From Ottowia sp. oral taxon 894 (GTDB lineage: Bacteria; Pseudomonadota; Gammaproteobacteria; Burkholderiales; Burkholderiaceae_C): 64,000 nt of DNA. Under the pieces are notes generated by a model that was given only the letters and a program-made list of their open reading frames with translations, ran no database searches and was not told where the DNA came from. How positions within the stretch are numbered: position 1 is the stretch's first letter; each line of letters opens with the position of its first letter. The stretch spans positions 1,909,001-1,973,000 of the forward strand of contig NZ_CP012073.1 of assembly GCF_001262075.1 (NCBI RefSeq), in the 5' to 3' direction. The translations under genes were made by a program, and so were the position numbers. This document shows, piece by piece, positions 8,950 through 18,651 of the stretch.

Positions 8950-10866
8950 ATGAGTGCCACGCCCGCTTGCCGCAACGACCGCCCCATCAACGCCCTGTGC
9001 CTGGCGCTGGCCGCCGCCATTTTTGCGGCGCTGGCGGCTTTTTCCGCCTGGCTGTGGCAGGCCGGGCGCGCGCCGCTTTTGCTGGCCCCGGCCCTGGGCG
9101 GGCTGCACAACTGCCTGGCGCTGGGGTCGCGCGGCGCGCCCGCTGACGCCGCCTGCACGGCGCCTGACGGCTCGGCCGCGCCGCGCATAGAGCGCGCCTT
9201 GCAGGCGCTGGGGCCGCGCGAGAGCGCCGATGGCCGCTTTCTGCTGGGCTACACGCTGGTGGTGCCGCTGCTCAATTTGTTCGAGCCGCACGCGCAGGCC
9301 GCCCCCGCGCCGGAAGGGCGCTGGGCCGTCAATGAAGAGGCGCTGCGGCGCATTGCGCGCACGATTGAAGGCGTGCCGCGCCCGGTGGTGCTGTATCTCT
9401 TTTCCACCCACTTTTCCGAAGAAGCGCCCATCGAGACCGCGCTGGCGCAAAACCCCGACAACATGGCCGCCACGCCCGCCGGCCCGCTGCCGCCGGACCG
9501 CTACATGGGCTGGCCGCTGTATCCGTGGAGCATCGCCCGCACCGACAACCCCATCACCCGCCGGCGCGAGCAGGCCATCCGCGCGCTGGCGGACGCCCTG
9601 TGCCAGATGCCGCCTGCGGCGCGCGCGCGCATTGCGGGCATCAACCTGCTGGGCGAAGTGCATCACCTCTACCCCGATTTCGAGGCCGGCATGGGCGCGG
9701 GCAGCGACTATGTGATTACCGACTACAGCGCCGCTTCGCGCCAGGGCTTCTCGCGCTGGCTGGTGCGGCGCTTTGCGGGCGACATCGGGGCGCTGAACGC
9801 CTGGCTGGGCGGCGCGCCCTTTGCCTCGTTTGACGACGTGCAGCCGCCTTCGCGCGACATCCGCCGCCAGCCGCTGGCGCACTACTGGCAGCATCTGGAC
9901 GCCACCGCGCACGGCCTGCTGCCCGTCAGCGGCTGGGCGCACGCGGCCAGCGGCCCGGCCTGGGTGCGCGTGTATCTGAACGGGCGCTTTGCCGCCCGCG
10001 TGCCTGCGCGCTTCATGCGGCAAGACGTGGCGGCGGCCCGCCCCGATCTGGGTACGGCCCAAGTCGGCTGGCGCTATGACCTGCCTTTTGCCCGGCTGCC
10101 AGCGGGCTTGCACCGCATCGATCTGGCGCTGGAAGACGGCCCGCGCCTCATCCACATGGGCGCGCGCCACGTGGCCGTGATGGACCGCCAGCAGTCCACC
10201 CCCCGCCCCCAGCCCATGCAGGCGGCCCTGCCGCCCATGCAGCCGGCAGGCGGCTCCGGCGCGGCCTACTGGATTGACACGCCGCAAGACCACGCCGCCG
10301 TCTTCTACAACCCGCTGGCCGCCCTCTGGCACGCCTGGCGCGCCGAGCAGGTGGTGGCCTACCTGCGCCACTTTGACGCGCTGCTGGAGCGCACCTGCCT
10401 GGCCGGTGTGCCCCGCCGCACCCAGCAGATTTACCCCGCTGAAAAAGCCGGCTGGGACGGCACGCGCTTTGCCTCTGAAGCGTCGCTCAAGCCCTTTGGC
10501 CATGTGCAGCTGGGCATCAACCTCTACGGCGAAGCCACGCAGGACGACAGTTTTTTCGACTGGCTCGCCCGCTCGCGCCAGGGCCGCTACAGCGTCACCG
10601 AATTCCACCCCATGCACGCCATGAGCGCCGCCGAACTGCGCCGCGTGCTGCTGCGCCACCAGGCCCACGGCGCACAAACGCTGTCTTTCTTTCTGCACCC
10701 GCCAGAGCCAGCCCGCCAGGCAGGGCAGGGCGCCCAGGCGGCGCAGCCCAATCCTTTCGCCTTCGACCCCGCCAACCCCCTGCACGGCTCGGATGCGCTC
10801 TACCGCGCCGTGCAGGGCGTGATGGGCAAGGCGGGCAAGCCGGATCGCCCGCAGAACATGCCCTGA
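8950..10866 (+). CDS. Glycoside-hydrolase-like (GH42-like) protein with N-terminal anchor
   Basis: A 638-residue protein with one hydrophobic segment at about residues 15-35, so it is probably anchored in or exported across the inner membrane. The region around residues 235-300 (GINLLGEVHHLYPDFE, then SDYVITDYSAASRQGFSRWLVRRFAGDIGALNAWLG and a PP motif) resembles the TIM-barrel part of GH42/GH14-like beta-galactosidases, where such a segment follows the acid/base Glu. A beta-sandwich-like stretch (WVRVYLNGRFAARV) interrupts the barrel near residue 340. Substrate and activity are unknown, and the assignment to a sugar hydrolase is an inference. It has no clear operon partner. Confidence 0.6.
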   Translation: MSATPACRNDRPINALCLALAAAIFAALAAFSAWLWQAGRAPLLLAPALGGLHNCLALGSRGAPADAACTAPDGSAAPRIERALQALGPRESADGRFLLGYTLVVPLLNLFEPHAQAAPAPEGRWAVNEEALRRIARTIEGVPRPVVLYLFSTHFSEEAPIETALAQNPDNMAATPAGPLPPDRYMGWPLYPWSIARTDNPITRRREQAIRALADALCQMPPAARARIAGINLLGEVHHLYPDFEAGMGAGSDYVITDYSAASRQGFSRWLVRRFAGDIGALNAWLGGAPFASFDDVQPPSRDIRRQPLAHYWQHLDATAHGLLPVSGWAHAASGPAWVRVYLNGRFAARVPARFMRQDVAAARPDLGTAQVGWRYDLPFARLPAGLHRIDLALEDGPRLIHMGARHVAVMDRQQSTPRPQPMQAALPPMQPAGGSGAAYWIDTPQDHAAVFYNPLAALWHAWRAEQVVAYLRHFDALLERTCLAGVPRRTQQIYPAEKAGWDGTRFASEASLKPFGHVQLGINLYGEATQDDSFFDWLARSRQGRYSVTEFHPMHAMSAAELRRVLLRHQAHGAQTLSFFLHPPEPARQAGQGAQAAQPNPFAFDPANPLHGSDALYRAVQGVMGKAGKPDRPQNMP

Positions 10867-10886
10867 GAGCCTGCCTAGAGCCTTGT

Positions 10887-10975
10887 TTCGCTATTTAAAC
10901 CATAGCTAGAGGTCCTAGTGGAATAGGCGCAGAGGCCGTTTTTTGGCCCCTTGTATCAGCTCCTCTTTTTGATGA
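10887..10975 (-). repeat. Dispersed intergenic repeat, family A, copy 4
   Basis: Minus-orientation copy. Its hairpin is GGCC / GGCC around AAAAAAC and the core is CATAGCTAGAGGTCCTAGTGG. It separates two convergent genes. Confidence 0.85.
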
Positions 10976-11000
10976 TCGGCGAAGTGGCTGGAGCCGGTTC

Positions 11001-12521
11001 TCACCAGTACCCCAGCGCCTTCCACCAAACGCCGCCGATGAGGGTGAAAACCAGCAGGTTCAGCACGCTCATGGCAAAGCCCGCCTTCCACCACTCGCCC
11101 AGCGTGGTGTAGCCCGAGCCGTAGATCACGGGCGAGGAGCCTGTGGCGTAGTGGGTCAGCGTCATCATCAGACTGGAGGCGGCGGCCATCAGCAGGGCAA
11201 ACAGCATGGGCGGCGCGCCCAGCGCAATGCCGGCGGCGTAAAACGCGCCCAGCATGGCCGTGATGTGCGCCGTGGTGCTGGCAAACATGTAGTGCGCATA
11301 CAGATAGGCCAGCACCAGCAGGCTGGCCGCGCCCGCCCAGCCCAGGCCCAGATGGGAAATGCCGCCCTCCAGCATGTGCGAAAACCAGGCGATCAGGCCG
11401 AGCTTGTTCAGGAACGTGGCCATCATCACCAGCGCGGCGAACCAGGTGATGGTGTCCCACGCGCTTTTTTCCTTGAGCACATCTTCCCAGCTCAGCACGC
11501 CGGTGAGCAGCAGCAGGCTCAGGCCGATGAAGGCCGTGGCCGTGGCGTCCACCGCCCAGGCCGGGCCGCCAATGTGGGCGGGCACGCCAGCCCACAGCGC
11601 CAGCAGCAGCGCGAAGATGGCGAGCATGATTTTTTCGCCCCGGTTCATCGGCCCCAGCTCGGCCAGGCGCTCCTTGGCAAAAGCGGCGGCGTTGGGCGTT
11701 TCCCTGATTTCGGGCGGGTAGAGCCAATACAGCGCCAGCGGCATCAGCAGCATGGCCGCCAGGCCCGGCAGTAGCATGGCCAGCGCCCATGTGCCCCAGC
11801 TGAGCTTGATGCTGGAGTTCGTGGCCTTGGCCACGATGTCCACCACCAGCGGATTGGGCGCGGTGGCCGTGATGAACATGGCCGAGCTGATGGGGTTGCC
11901 GTGGTAATTGACCAGCGCCAGATAGCGGCCCATGCGCCCTTGCGTGCCTTTTTCGGGGTCCGAGTCGTAGCTGGCGGCAATGGCCTTCATCACCGGATGG
12001 ATGATGCCGCCGGCGCGCGCGGTGTTGCTGGGCGTCACCGGCGCCAGCAGCAGCTCCGACAGCGCCAGGCTGTAGCCAATGCCCAGCGTCTTGCGGCCAA
12101 ACAGCGCGATGAAAAAGTAGCCAATGCGCGCGCCCAGCCCCGTTTTCAGCAGCCCGCGCGAAATCATGATGGAAGCGCCAATCAGCCAGATCAGCGGATT
12201 GGCAAAGCTCGAAAGCGCATCCTTGATGGCGTTTTCAGGCGCGTCCGCCGTCACCCCCGTCACGGCCACCAGCGTGATGGCCACCATCGACAGCGCGCCG
12301 ATGGGCATGGCCTTGCCGATGATGGCGGCGATCACGCCCACGAACATCGCCAGCAGATGCCAGGCCCGGGGCGTCACGCCCTGCGGCACGGGAATGGCGA
12401 ACGCGATCAGCAGCGCCAGCGCCAGTGCAATGCCTGCTGGCAAAAGCTTGAAACCCAGCTTGCCTTTCGCCGGGTCTTGAGCCGGTTGCCGGACTGTTTT
12501 TTGGTCTGTTTTTTCTGCCAT
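11001..12521 (-). CDS. DASS family dicarboxylate (2-oxoglutarate/malate-type) transporter
   Basis: Inner-membrane anion transporter of the divalent anion:Na+ symporter (SLC13/CitT) family, 506 residues with about 12-14 hydrophobic segments. The signature APVTPSNTARAGGIIHPV is the SNT substrate-loop motif of the 2-oxoglutarate/malate translocator branch, and HYATGSSPVIYGSGY is the second, symmetry-related loop. The start MAEKTDQ at 12521 removes an unrelated 55-residue leader. No two-component regulator or metabolic operon lies next to it, so substrate choice between citrate, malate and 2-oxoglutarate is open. Confidence 0.88.
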   Translation of the reverse strand: MAEKTDQKTVRQPAQDPAKGKLGFKLLPAGIALALALLIAFAIPVPQGVTPRAWHLLAMFVGVIAAIIGKAMPIGALSMVAITLVAVTGVTADAPENAIKDALSSFANPLIWLIGASIMISRGLLKTGLGARIGYFFIALFGRKTLGIGYSLALSELLLAPVTPSNTARAGGIIHPVMKAIAASYDSDPEKGTQGRMGRYLALVNYHGNPISSAMFITATAPNPLVVDIVAKATNSSIKLSWGTWALAMLLPGLAAMLLMPLALYWLYPPEIRETPNAAAFAKERLAELGPMNRGEKIMLAIFALLLALWAGVPAHIGGPAWAVDATATAFIGLSLLLLTGVLSWEDVLKEKSAWDTITWFAALVMMATFLNKLGLIAWFSHMLEGGISHLGLGWAGAASLLVLAYLYAHYMFASTTAHITAMLGAFYAAGIALGAPPMLFALLMAAASSLMMTLTHYATGSSPVIYGSGYTTLGEWWKAGFAMSVLNLLVFTLIGGVWWKALGYW

Positions 12522-12761
12522 GTTGCAACTCTTTCGTTGGTTGAAGGAGGAAATGGCGCGGGAAAGCGCCTTTCCCGCGCCGTATTGTGCGCATGGCCAA
12601 AGGGCGCGGCCGCAGCATGGATTCCGGCGCAGGCGGCGTTCGGAAAAGAAGGCTCCGGGCCGGAGCCGCCAGCAGCGGCGCGGCATGAAACGCAGCAGGC
12701 GCTTGCCCTGGGCAGGCGAGCCGGGCCGGGATGGCCAGAGCGTTATTTGCGCTTTGGAAAA

Positions 12762-12842
12762 AGGAGCGAATCAATGGCCTGAAAAACAGGCCCTGCGCCC
12801 ATTCGACTAGGACATCGCGCTATTGATACAGGAGCGAATACG
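12762..12842 (+). repeat. Dispersed intergenic repeat, family A, copy 5
   Basis: Plus-orientation copy with the clearest stem of all: GGCCTG / CAGGCC around AAAAA. Core CGACTAGGACATCGCGCTA. It lies in the 432-base gap between the DASS transporter and ccsB; the remainder of that gap (12522-12760 and 12845-12953) shows no gene. Confidence 0.85.
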
Positions 12843-12953
12843 GGCTGCCTTTCCGCCCAATTGCAGCCCGGCAGCAGCCCGGCGCAGCCCGGCAGGATTC
12901 GCAAGGCCGCAAAAGCGCCCGGATCTGCGCTTTGCGCACCTGCGCACAGGCAC

Positions 12954-14330
12954 CTAAATCGAGCCGTAGCTGTGCAGGCTGGTGATGAACATGTTCACGC
13001 CGATGAAGGCGAAGGTGGTGATGGCCAGGCCCGCCAGCGCCCACCAGGCGGCCACAGTGCCGCGCAGGCCCTTGATCAGGCGCATGTGCAGCCAGCTGGC
13101 GTAGTTGAGCCAGACGATGAGCGCCCAGGTTTCCTTGGGGTCCCAGCTCCAGTAGCCGCCCCAGGCATCGGCGGCCCAGAAAGCGCCCAGCACGGTGGCA
13201 ATGGTGAAGAAGGCAAAGCCCACGGCGATGGCCTTGTACATCACGTCATCGAGCACCTCGAAGGAAGGCAGCCGCTGGGCAATGCGCTTGCGGCCCAGCA
13301 CGATGAGGCCGACGATGGCGGCGGCCACGATGGTGTAGCCCAGCCAGTAGCCGCCGCCTGCGCCTTCTGCGCGCTGGCGGAAGGCCAGGGGCACAAAGCA
13401 CACGGCCATGCCCAGCAGCCACATGGACGCGATGCGATGCCGCTGCTGCTCGCCGGCCTGCTGCTTGATGAGATAGGCGAAAGCGACCATGGCCGCCAGC
13501 GCGAAGGTGCCGTAGCCGATGAAATTGGCAGGCACGTGCAGCTTCATCCACCAGCTTTGCAGGGCGGGGATGAGCGGCTGGATCTGGTGCGCTTCGCGCA
13601 CGAGCGTGTACCACAGCAAAAAGCCCACGGCGGCGCTGACCACGAGCATGACGAACGCGCCCAGCGCGCGCGTGCGGTATTGCTCCTCGTAGTACAGGTA
13701 AAAAAGCGTGGTCATCCAGCAGAACATGATGAAAACTTCATACAGGTTGCTGACCGGGATGTGGCCGATGCCCGCGCCGATGTGGTGGCTTTCGTACCAG
13801 CGCACCAGCGTGCCGGTGAGCGCCAGCGCCACGGCGCCCCAGGCCAGCTTGCTGCCCAGGCTTTCAAGAGAAGCCGCTGGCTGCCGGATGAACATGCCGG
13901 CCCAGTAAAAGACGGTGCTCATGAAAAAGAGCACGCTCATCCAGAGAATGGCCGACTGGCTGGACAGCAGGAATTTGAGCCAGAAGACGGTTTCGGCGCG
14001 GCCCAGGTCGCCCCCGTAGCTGGCAATGGCCAGCAGCGCCAGGCCGCCGCAGACGAGCATGAGGTGGCGCAGGGGCCGCCAGAACCAGCCCAGCCAGATG
14101 ACGATGGGCAGCGTGGCCAGGAGGATGGCGGTTTCGTAGCCGTCCATGGCCTGCCGGTAGCGCCACAGGGCAAAGCCCGCGCCAGCGGCGGCGATGGCGG
14201 CAAACAGCCAGTCGCCCCAGGTGCGGCGGGCGAAATAGCCCGCGTCCGGCGCGGGCGCGGCGGCCAGGGCGGCGTTTTCCGGCGGCGTGGCCGCAGGGGC
14301 GGCGGAGGGTGTGGCGGCGGCGGTGTTCAT
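12954..14330 (-). CDS. ccsB: Cytochrome c biogenesis protein CcsB/ResC (heme handling subunit)
   Basis: Integral-membrane half of the System II cytochrome c synthase, which brings heme to the periplasmic side and attaches it to CXXCH motifs together with ResB. The 458-residue protein has many hydrophobic segments and the tryptophan-rich heme-binding motif WGGYWSWDPKETWA near residue 385. Conserved flanking histidines are present (KLHVPANFIGYG and LHMRLIKG). An Ala/Pro-rich tail of about 30 residues precedes the first helix. It starts two bases after the resB stop. Confidence 0.94.
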   Translation of the reverse strand: MNTAAATPSAAPAATPPENAALAAAPAPDAGYFARRTWGDWLFAAIAAAGAGFALWRYRQAMDGYETAILLATLPIVIWLGWFWRPLRHLMLVCGGLALLAIASYGGDLGRAETVFWLKFLLSSQSAILWMSVLFFMSTVFYWAGMFIRQPAASLESLGSKLAWGAVALALTGTLVRWYESHHIGAGIGHIPVSNLYEVFIMFCWMTTLFYLYYEEQYRTRALGAFVMLVVSAAVGFLLWYTLVREAHQIQPLIPALQSWWMKLHVPANFIGYGTFALAAMVAFAYLIKQQAGEQQRHRIASMWLLGMAVCFVPLAFRQRAEGAGGGYWLGYTIVAAAIVGLIVLGRKRIAQRLPSFEVLDDVMYKAIAVGFAFFTIATVLGAFWAADAWGGYWSWDPKETWALIVWLNYASWLHMRLIKGLRGTVAAWWALAGLAITTFAFIGVNMFITSLHSYGSI

Positions 14331-14332
14331 CG

Positions 14333-16507
14333 TCAGGAAAGCGTGGTTGTGGGCTGCATGGCGGCACATGAGCTTGCCGGAAGTTGCAAAAGCCGCGCCT
14401 TGATTTGGGCAAATTCCCGGTCGGCGTCCAGCGTTTTGCGGTTGGATGAGAAGGCGGCCACGGCCTGCGCGCCCGGCCCGCTGGCAGCCGGAGCCAGCCA
14501 AATCCACAGGCGGCGATCGCGCACGTAGAGCATGCCGAAGATGCCGGCAATCAGCAGCAGGCAGCCCAGATAGACCACGGCCTGGCCGGGCGCGCGCGCC
14601 ACTTGCATGACGCTGGCCTGCACGTGGGTGAAGTCTTTGAGTTCGAGCGTGAAGGCGGCGGGGTAGAGGTTCACGTCAGACAGCGCGACGGCCGCGTGCT
14701 GCACCCAGGCGATGGCTTGCGGGTCGTCTTCAGACAGGGGCTTTTGGCCGTGGGCCTCGCGCACGGCCTGGTTCAGCTCGAACAGCACGCCGTTGAGCAG
14801 GCGCAGCAGGGCCTGGGCGGCGGTTTCGCGCTCGGCAGGCGGCACGGCTTCTTCCACGAAATCGGCGATGGCTTGCAGCCCGCCAGGCTTGCGGCCCCGG
14901 ATGGCGTCCACGCCCGCAAACAGCCCCAGCATGCGGCGGGCGGAGAGGGTGAGCTGCCCGGCCAGGCTGGCGCGCCCGCCTTCCAGGTTGCGCGCCACGT
15001 AGCGGGCCACGGCGGCTTCGCGCTGGCGGGCGTCTTGCAAGGCGGCGCGCAGGCGCGTGAAGCCTTGCAGCGACTGGTTTTCGTCGGCCGGAATGCGCAA
15101 ATAGCGCATGGAGTCGCTGGCCGACAGGCGCACGCCCAGCAAAAAGACGCTGGGGCCGCCATCGCCCATGTCGATGGGCAGCATGTAGTTGTTGTATTCG
15201 CGGGCCTGCCCGGCGGCGTCGCGCAGGCGGTAGCTGAAGCTGGGGCCGACGTTGCGCAAATGGCGCTGCGTGACGGTTTTGTCAGCCGCGCCCAGGCGCT
15301 GCTCGATGGCGTGGGCCAGGCCGCGATCCGGCCCGGCGGGTGCAGCCATGCCGGGCTGCTCTTGCGCCACGTCTTCCACGTTCATGACGCGCAGCTCGCC
15401 CAGTTCCAGCGTCAGGCTTTCGCCCTGCACGTTCAGCGGCAGGCTGTCGCCCACGGTGCCTTGCAGCTCGGCTGGCGCGATGTCCGCTGCGCCCAGCGGA
15501 ACCAGGGCCAGCTTCAGGCGCGAGCCGCCGTCGTCAAAACTGCTTTGGTAGATGCTGATGCCTTTGTGCTTGACGGGGTGGTTCACTTCCACGCGGGCCT
15601 CGCGCTTGCCGCCGCCTTCCTTGTCGTGAATCACGATGTCGCTGGCAAACAGGCGCGGCATGCCCGTGTCGTAATACTCAATGGTGAATTTCTTGAGTTC
15701 AATGGCAAATGGCAGCTCCTGCAAGAGCACGCCATCCGGCTGCGCCAGCACCACGGTGTCCGATGCCGTGCCTTCGGCGACCACCAGATTGCCCCGGAAA
15801 GCCGGGTTGGCGGGCGAGAGCCGGTGCTGCGGCCCCACTTGCGACACCAGCCCGCCGCCCGTATAGACCGACTTGCCGCCCAGCCAGGTTTGCGCGCGGA
15901 TGAACAAGTCGCCATCCAGCAGCCCGCCCAGGCACACCAGCACGATGGCGCTGTGCGCGGCAATGTAGCCGAGCTTGTTGGCCGCCCCGGCTTTGGCCGC
16001 CACCATCCAGCCTTCGCCTTCGGGCGTTTCGCGTTTTTGCAGCCGCACGCGCCAGCCGCTGGCCGCCAGCGCCTGGCGGATGCGCTGCGCCTCCTGGGCG
16101 GGCGCGGCGGGCAGCGCGGCTTCGGCCTTGTAATGGAAGGCGCGCAGGCTTTGCACGCGGATGTCTTCCTTGAATGCTTTCAGATCGGCCAGCATCTTGG
16201 GCGCGTGCCGCGCGATGCACAGGCTGGTGCTGACCACCAGAAAAGCCAGAATCAGCAGAAACCACCAGGCGCTGTAAACCGCATTGAGCTTCAGCGCCAT
16301 GAACAGCCCGGCCCAGAACGGCCCGAACTTGCTCACATAGCCAGCCATCGAGTCGTGCTGCTGAATCACGGTGCCAATGACCGAGGCAATGCAGATGACC
16401 GTGAGCAGCGCAATGGCAAAGCGCATGGATGACAGCAGCTCCGCCGCCTGCCGCAAGGCGGGCCAGCCGCGCCGCGCGGCAGGGCCTTCTGTGCTGGAGG
16501 TGCTCAT
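14333..16507 (-). CDS. resB: Cytochrome c biogenesis protein ResB
   Basis: Partner of CcsB in System II cytochrome c maturation; its large periplasmic domain keeps the apocytochrome thiols reduced and positions them. The 724-residue protein has N-terminal helices (SSMRFAIALLTVICIASVIGTVIQQ), further helices near residues 80-100 and 165-185, a long periplasmic domain, and a last helix VVYLGCLLLIAGIFGMLYV. The Met at 16507 is preferred to 16531 because MSTSS fits better. Gene order cytochrome c4-resB-ccsB is conserved in betaproteobacteria and suggests dedicated maturation. Confidence 0.94.
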   Translation of the reverse strand: MSTSSTEGPAARRGWPALRQAAELLSSMRFAIALLTVICIASVIGTVIQQHDSMAGYVSKFGPFWAGLFMALKLNAVYSAWWFLLILAFLVVSTSLCIARHAPKMLADLKAFKEDIRVQSLRAFHYKAEAALPAAPAQEAQRIRQALAASGWRVRLQKRETPEGEGWMVAAKAGAANKLGYIAAHSAIVLVCLGGLLDGDLFIRAQTWLGGKSVYTGGGLVSQVGPQHRLSPANPAFRGNLVVAEGTASDTVVLAQPDGVLLQELPFAIELKKFTIEYYDTGMPRLFASDIVIHDKEGGGKREARVEVNHPVKHKGISIYQSSFDDGGSRLKLALVPLGAADIAPAELQGTVGDSLPLNVQGESLTLELGELRVMNVEDVAQEQPGMAAPAGPDRGLAHAIEQRLGAADKTVTQRHLRNVGPSFSYRLRDAAGQAREYNNYMLPIDMGDGGPSVFLLGVRLSASDSMRYLRIPADENQSLQGFTRLRAALQDARQREAAVARYVARNLEGGRASLAGQLTLSARRMLGLFAGVDAIRGRKPGGLQAIADFVEEAVPPAERETAAQALLRLLNGVLFELNQAVREAHGQKPLSEDDPQAIAWVQHAAVALSDVNLYPAAFTLELKDFTHVQASVMQVARAPGQAVVYLGCLLLIAGIFGMLYVRDRRLWIWLAPAASGPGAQAVAAFSSNRKTLDADREFAQIKARLLQLPASSCAAMQPTTTLS

Positions 16508-16626
16508 GCAGGTGGTTTTCAAGGCAGACAAGAAACAGGCGGCAGCGAAAAGCTGCGCTCGGGAGCGGCGATTGTTGCCCGTTCGCCTTGGCCCGGCGGC
16601 TTGCTGCGTTTTTCTTTTTGTGCAGG

Positions 16627-16668
16627 CAAAAACGCGCCGCCAGCTTGCGGGTGCAAACTGGCGGCGCG
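16627..16668 (-). terminator. Intrinsic terminator after cytochrome c4
   Basis: Stem of 16 bases (15 paired: CGCGCCGCCAGCTTGC against GCAAACTGGCGGCGCG) followed on the minus strand by TTTTTG. It lies between the cytochrome c4 stop and the resB start, so resB-ccsB may be read partly by readthrough or from its own promoter. Confidence 0.85.
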
Positions 16669-16705
16669 CTCGTTGGCAAAAATCGCTGGTAAGACGGCCC
16701 GGCGC

Positions 16706-17419
16706 TTAATGCAGGCCGGCGATGTATTCGGCCACCGCCTTGATTTCGCGGTCATTCATCTTGCCCGCAATATCAGCCATGGACTGGTTGTTCTTGCGTG
16801 TGCCATCGCGGAACTGGTTCAGCTGCGCGATCGTGTAGTCGGAAAACTGGCCTGCCAGGCGCGGGTATTGCGCCGGAATGCCCGCGCCGTTGGGGCTGTG
16901 GCAGCCAGCGCAAGCGGGTATCTTGCGGTCGGCCACGCCGCCACGGTAAATGCGCTCGCCCAGCTGCGCCAGCTCCTTGTCGGCAGCGGCGCCTTGCGCG
17001 GGTTTTTGCGCCAGCAGCCAGGCGGCGATGTTGTGAATGTCTTCTTCCGACACGGCCTGTGCCATGCCTTCCATCACGGCGTTTTCGCGCGCGCCGCTGC
17101 GAAATTCCATCATTTGCTTGATGAAATAGTCGGGGTGCTGGTGCGCCAGCCGGGGCTGCGTGGGAATGTCAGCCACGCCAGCGCCGCCTTCGCCGTGGCA
17201 GGCCAGGCAGATGCCTGAATAAGACGCCTCGCCTTGCGCCAAATCAATCTTTTGCGGCGAAGCAGCAGGAGCGGCGGCGGCAGGAGCCTGTTCGGCGGCG
17301 GCAGCGGGCGCTTCGGTGGCGGGCGCTTGCTCGGCGGGCGCCTCGGCAGCAGTCCCTTCGGCAGCGTGCGCGCAAGCCGCAATCAAGGCGGCTGCGAGGA
17401 AGAAGGCGGGCGACTTCAT
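16706..17419 (-). CDS. Diheme cytochrome c4
   Basis: Periplasmic electron carrier between the bc1 complex and terminal oxidases. The 237-residue precursor has a Sec signal (FFLAAALIAACAHA), then an unusual Ala/Pro/Glu-rich linker at about residues 20-55 that probably tethers the globular part. Two heme domains follow with CLACH near residue 70 and CAGCH near residue 170; methionine ligands are likely in the FRSGARENAVMEGM and RKNNQSM segments, as in c4 proteins. It is first in the cluster with resB and ccsB. Confidence 0.93.
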   Translation of the reverse strand: MKSPAFFLAAALIAACAHAAEGTAAEAPAEQAPATEAPAAAAEQAPAAAAPAASPQKIDLAQGEASYSGICLACHGEGGAGVADIPTQPRLAHQHPDYFIKQMMEFRSGARENAVMEGMAQAVSEEDIHNIAAWLLAQKPAQGAAADKELAQLGERIYRGGVADRKIPACAGCHSPNGAGIPAQYPRLAGQFSDYTIAQLNQFRDGTRKNNQSMADIAGKMNDREIKAVAEYIAGLH

Positions 17420-17508
17420 GTGGGTATCGTCTTGATGGTTATGGAAAAAACTGCACCAGGCCGGGAATGCCCTGATACAGATGCGGCGAATTCTACAATG
17501 CCCGCCCC

Positions 17509-18201
17509 ATGCCGCTTACCCCCTCTTACACGCGCGAGAAAAACCCTCTTGACACCGCCAGCGCCCTTGCGCTTGGCTGGCTGCACACGGCGCGTTTTCT
17601 CACCACGGCCGCCCAGCTGCACCAGCTGCCCGCGCTGCAAGTGCCTGAAATCGCCTTCGTGGGCCGCTCCAACGCGGGCAAGTCCACGGCCATCAATACG
17701 CTGACGCAGCAAAACCGCCTGGCCTTCGCTTCCAAAACGCCGGGGCGCACCCAGCACATCAATCTGTTCGCCCTGGGCCGCCGGGGCCAGACCGATGCCG
17801 TGCTGGCCGATTTGCCCGGCTATGGCTATGCCGCCGTGCCGCAGGCCGACAAGCTGCGCTGGCAGCAAGTCATGGTCAATTACCTGCTCACGCGCGCCAA
17901 TCTGGCGGCGGTGGTCATGCTTTGCGATCCGCGCCACGGCATCAAGGAACTGGACGAGGCGCTGCTGGAGGTCATTCGCCCGCGCGTGGAGCAGGGCCTG
18001 CCTTTTCTGGTGCTGCTGACCAAGGCCGACAAGCTCAACCGCAGCGAGCAGGCCAAGGCGCTGTCCATCGCCCGCTTGCAAGCGGGCGGCGGCGATGTGA
18101 TGCTTTTTTCTGCCCTCAAGCGCCAGGGCGTGGCCGAAGCCGCCTGCTGGCTGCGCGCGCGGGTGGAGCAGGCTGGCGGGCCAGAACAGGCTTTGGCCTG
18201 A
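17509..18201 (+). CDS. engB: Ribosome biogenesis GTP-binding protein EngB/YsxC/YihA
   Basis: Essential TRAFAC GTPase for assembly of the 50S subunit. The 230-residue protein shows all G motifs: GRSNAGKST (P-loop), TPGRTQ (switch I), DLPGYGYA (switch II), LTKADK (G4) and the SALK G5 motif. It is divergent from the cytochrome c4 gene, an arrangement frequent in betaproteobacteria. The Met at 17509 fits the family N terminus, which is followed by a region that targets hydrophobic-core residues FLTTAAQLHQLP. Confidence 0.95.
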   Translation: MPLTPSYTREKNPLDTASALALGWLHTARFLTTAAQLHQLPALQVPEIAFVGRSNAGKSTAINTLTQQNRLAFASKTPGRTQHINLFALGRRGQTDAVLADLPGYGYAAVPQADKLRWQQVMVNYLLTRANLAAVVMLCDPRHGIKELDEALLEVIRPRVEQGLPFLVLLTKADKLNRSEQAKALSIARLQAGGGDVMLFSALKRQGVAEAACWLRARVEQAGGPEQALA

Positions 18202-18356
18202 GAGCAGGTTTTGAGGCGCTTGTCATCTGCTCACGGCCCGCTCATGAGGCGGACGAAGCGGGAGCAGCAGTCTGGGCGGCGCAGGCGCGGCCGATGAATG
18301 GAGCTGCGCCAGGCAAGGCGGTGTCTCCAATCGAATTTTGCTTGCCAGGAATATCG

Positions 18357-18440
18357 AAAACAGGAGCGAATTCAATGGGGGTAAAACACCCTATCGCGCA
18401 GATTCCACTAGGACGTCATGCTATTGATAGAGGAGCAAAT
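18357..18440 (+). repeat. Dispersed intergenic repeat, family A, copy 6
   Basis: Plus-orientation copy with clear direct terminal repeats (CAGGAGCGAAT at left, GAGGAGCAAAT at right), stem GGGT / ACCC around AAAAC, and core CCACTAGGACGTCATGCTA. It sits in the 450-base gap between convergent engB and fabH; nothing else was recognised there. Confidence 0.9.
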
Positions 18441-18651
18441 CAGCGCGATGAAAAGAGTGGCGCAGTGGCGCCGCACATTCGGCGCTGCGCGCCTGGCCTT
18501 GCGCGTTTGCCGTTCAGTTCCGCTCGCCGGGCTGCCTGGCCGCCTGCGGTGCGCCCGCTTCAGCCCGCTTTTTTTGCGCCCACGGGCTGCTCCGCCCGGG
18601 TGAAATCAGTGTTGGCCGCCGCGCCTTCCGAAAACGGCGGCTGGCCGCAGG

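Noticed and set aside
8791-10785. 664-codon minus-strand frame over the glycoside-hydrolase-like gene
   Set aside because: Arg/Gly/Ala-rich shadow frame; the plus-strand protein has the coherent domain structure and hydrophobic anchor.
14603-16432. 609-codon plus-strand frame over resB
   Set aside because: Antisense to a well-supported resB gene; composition is that of a shadow frame.
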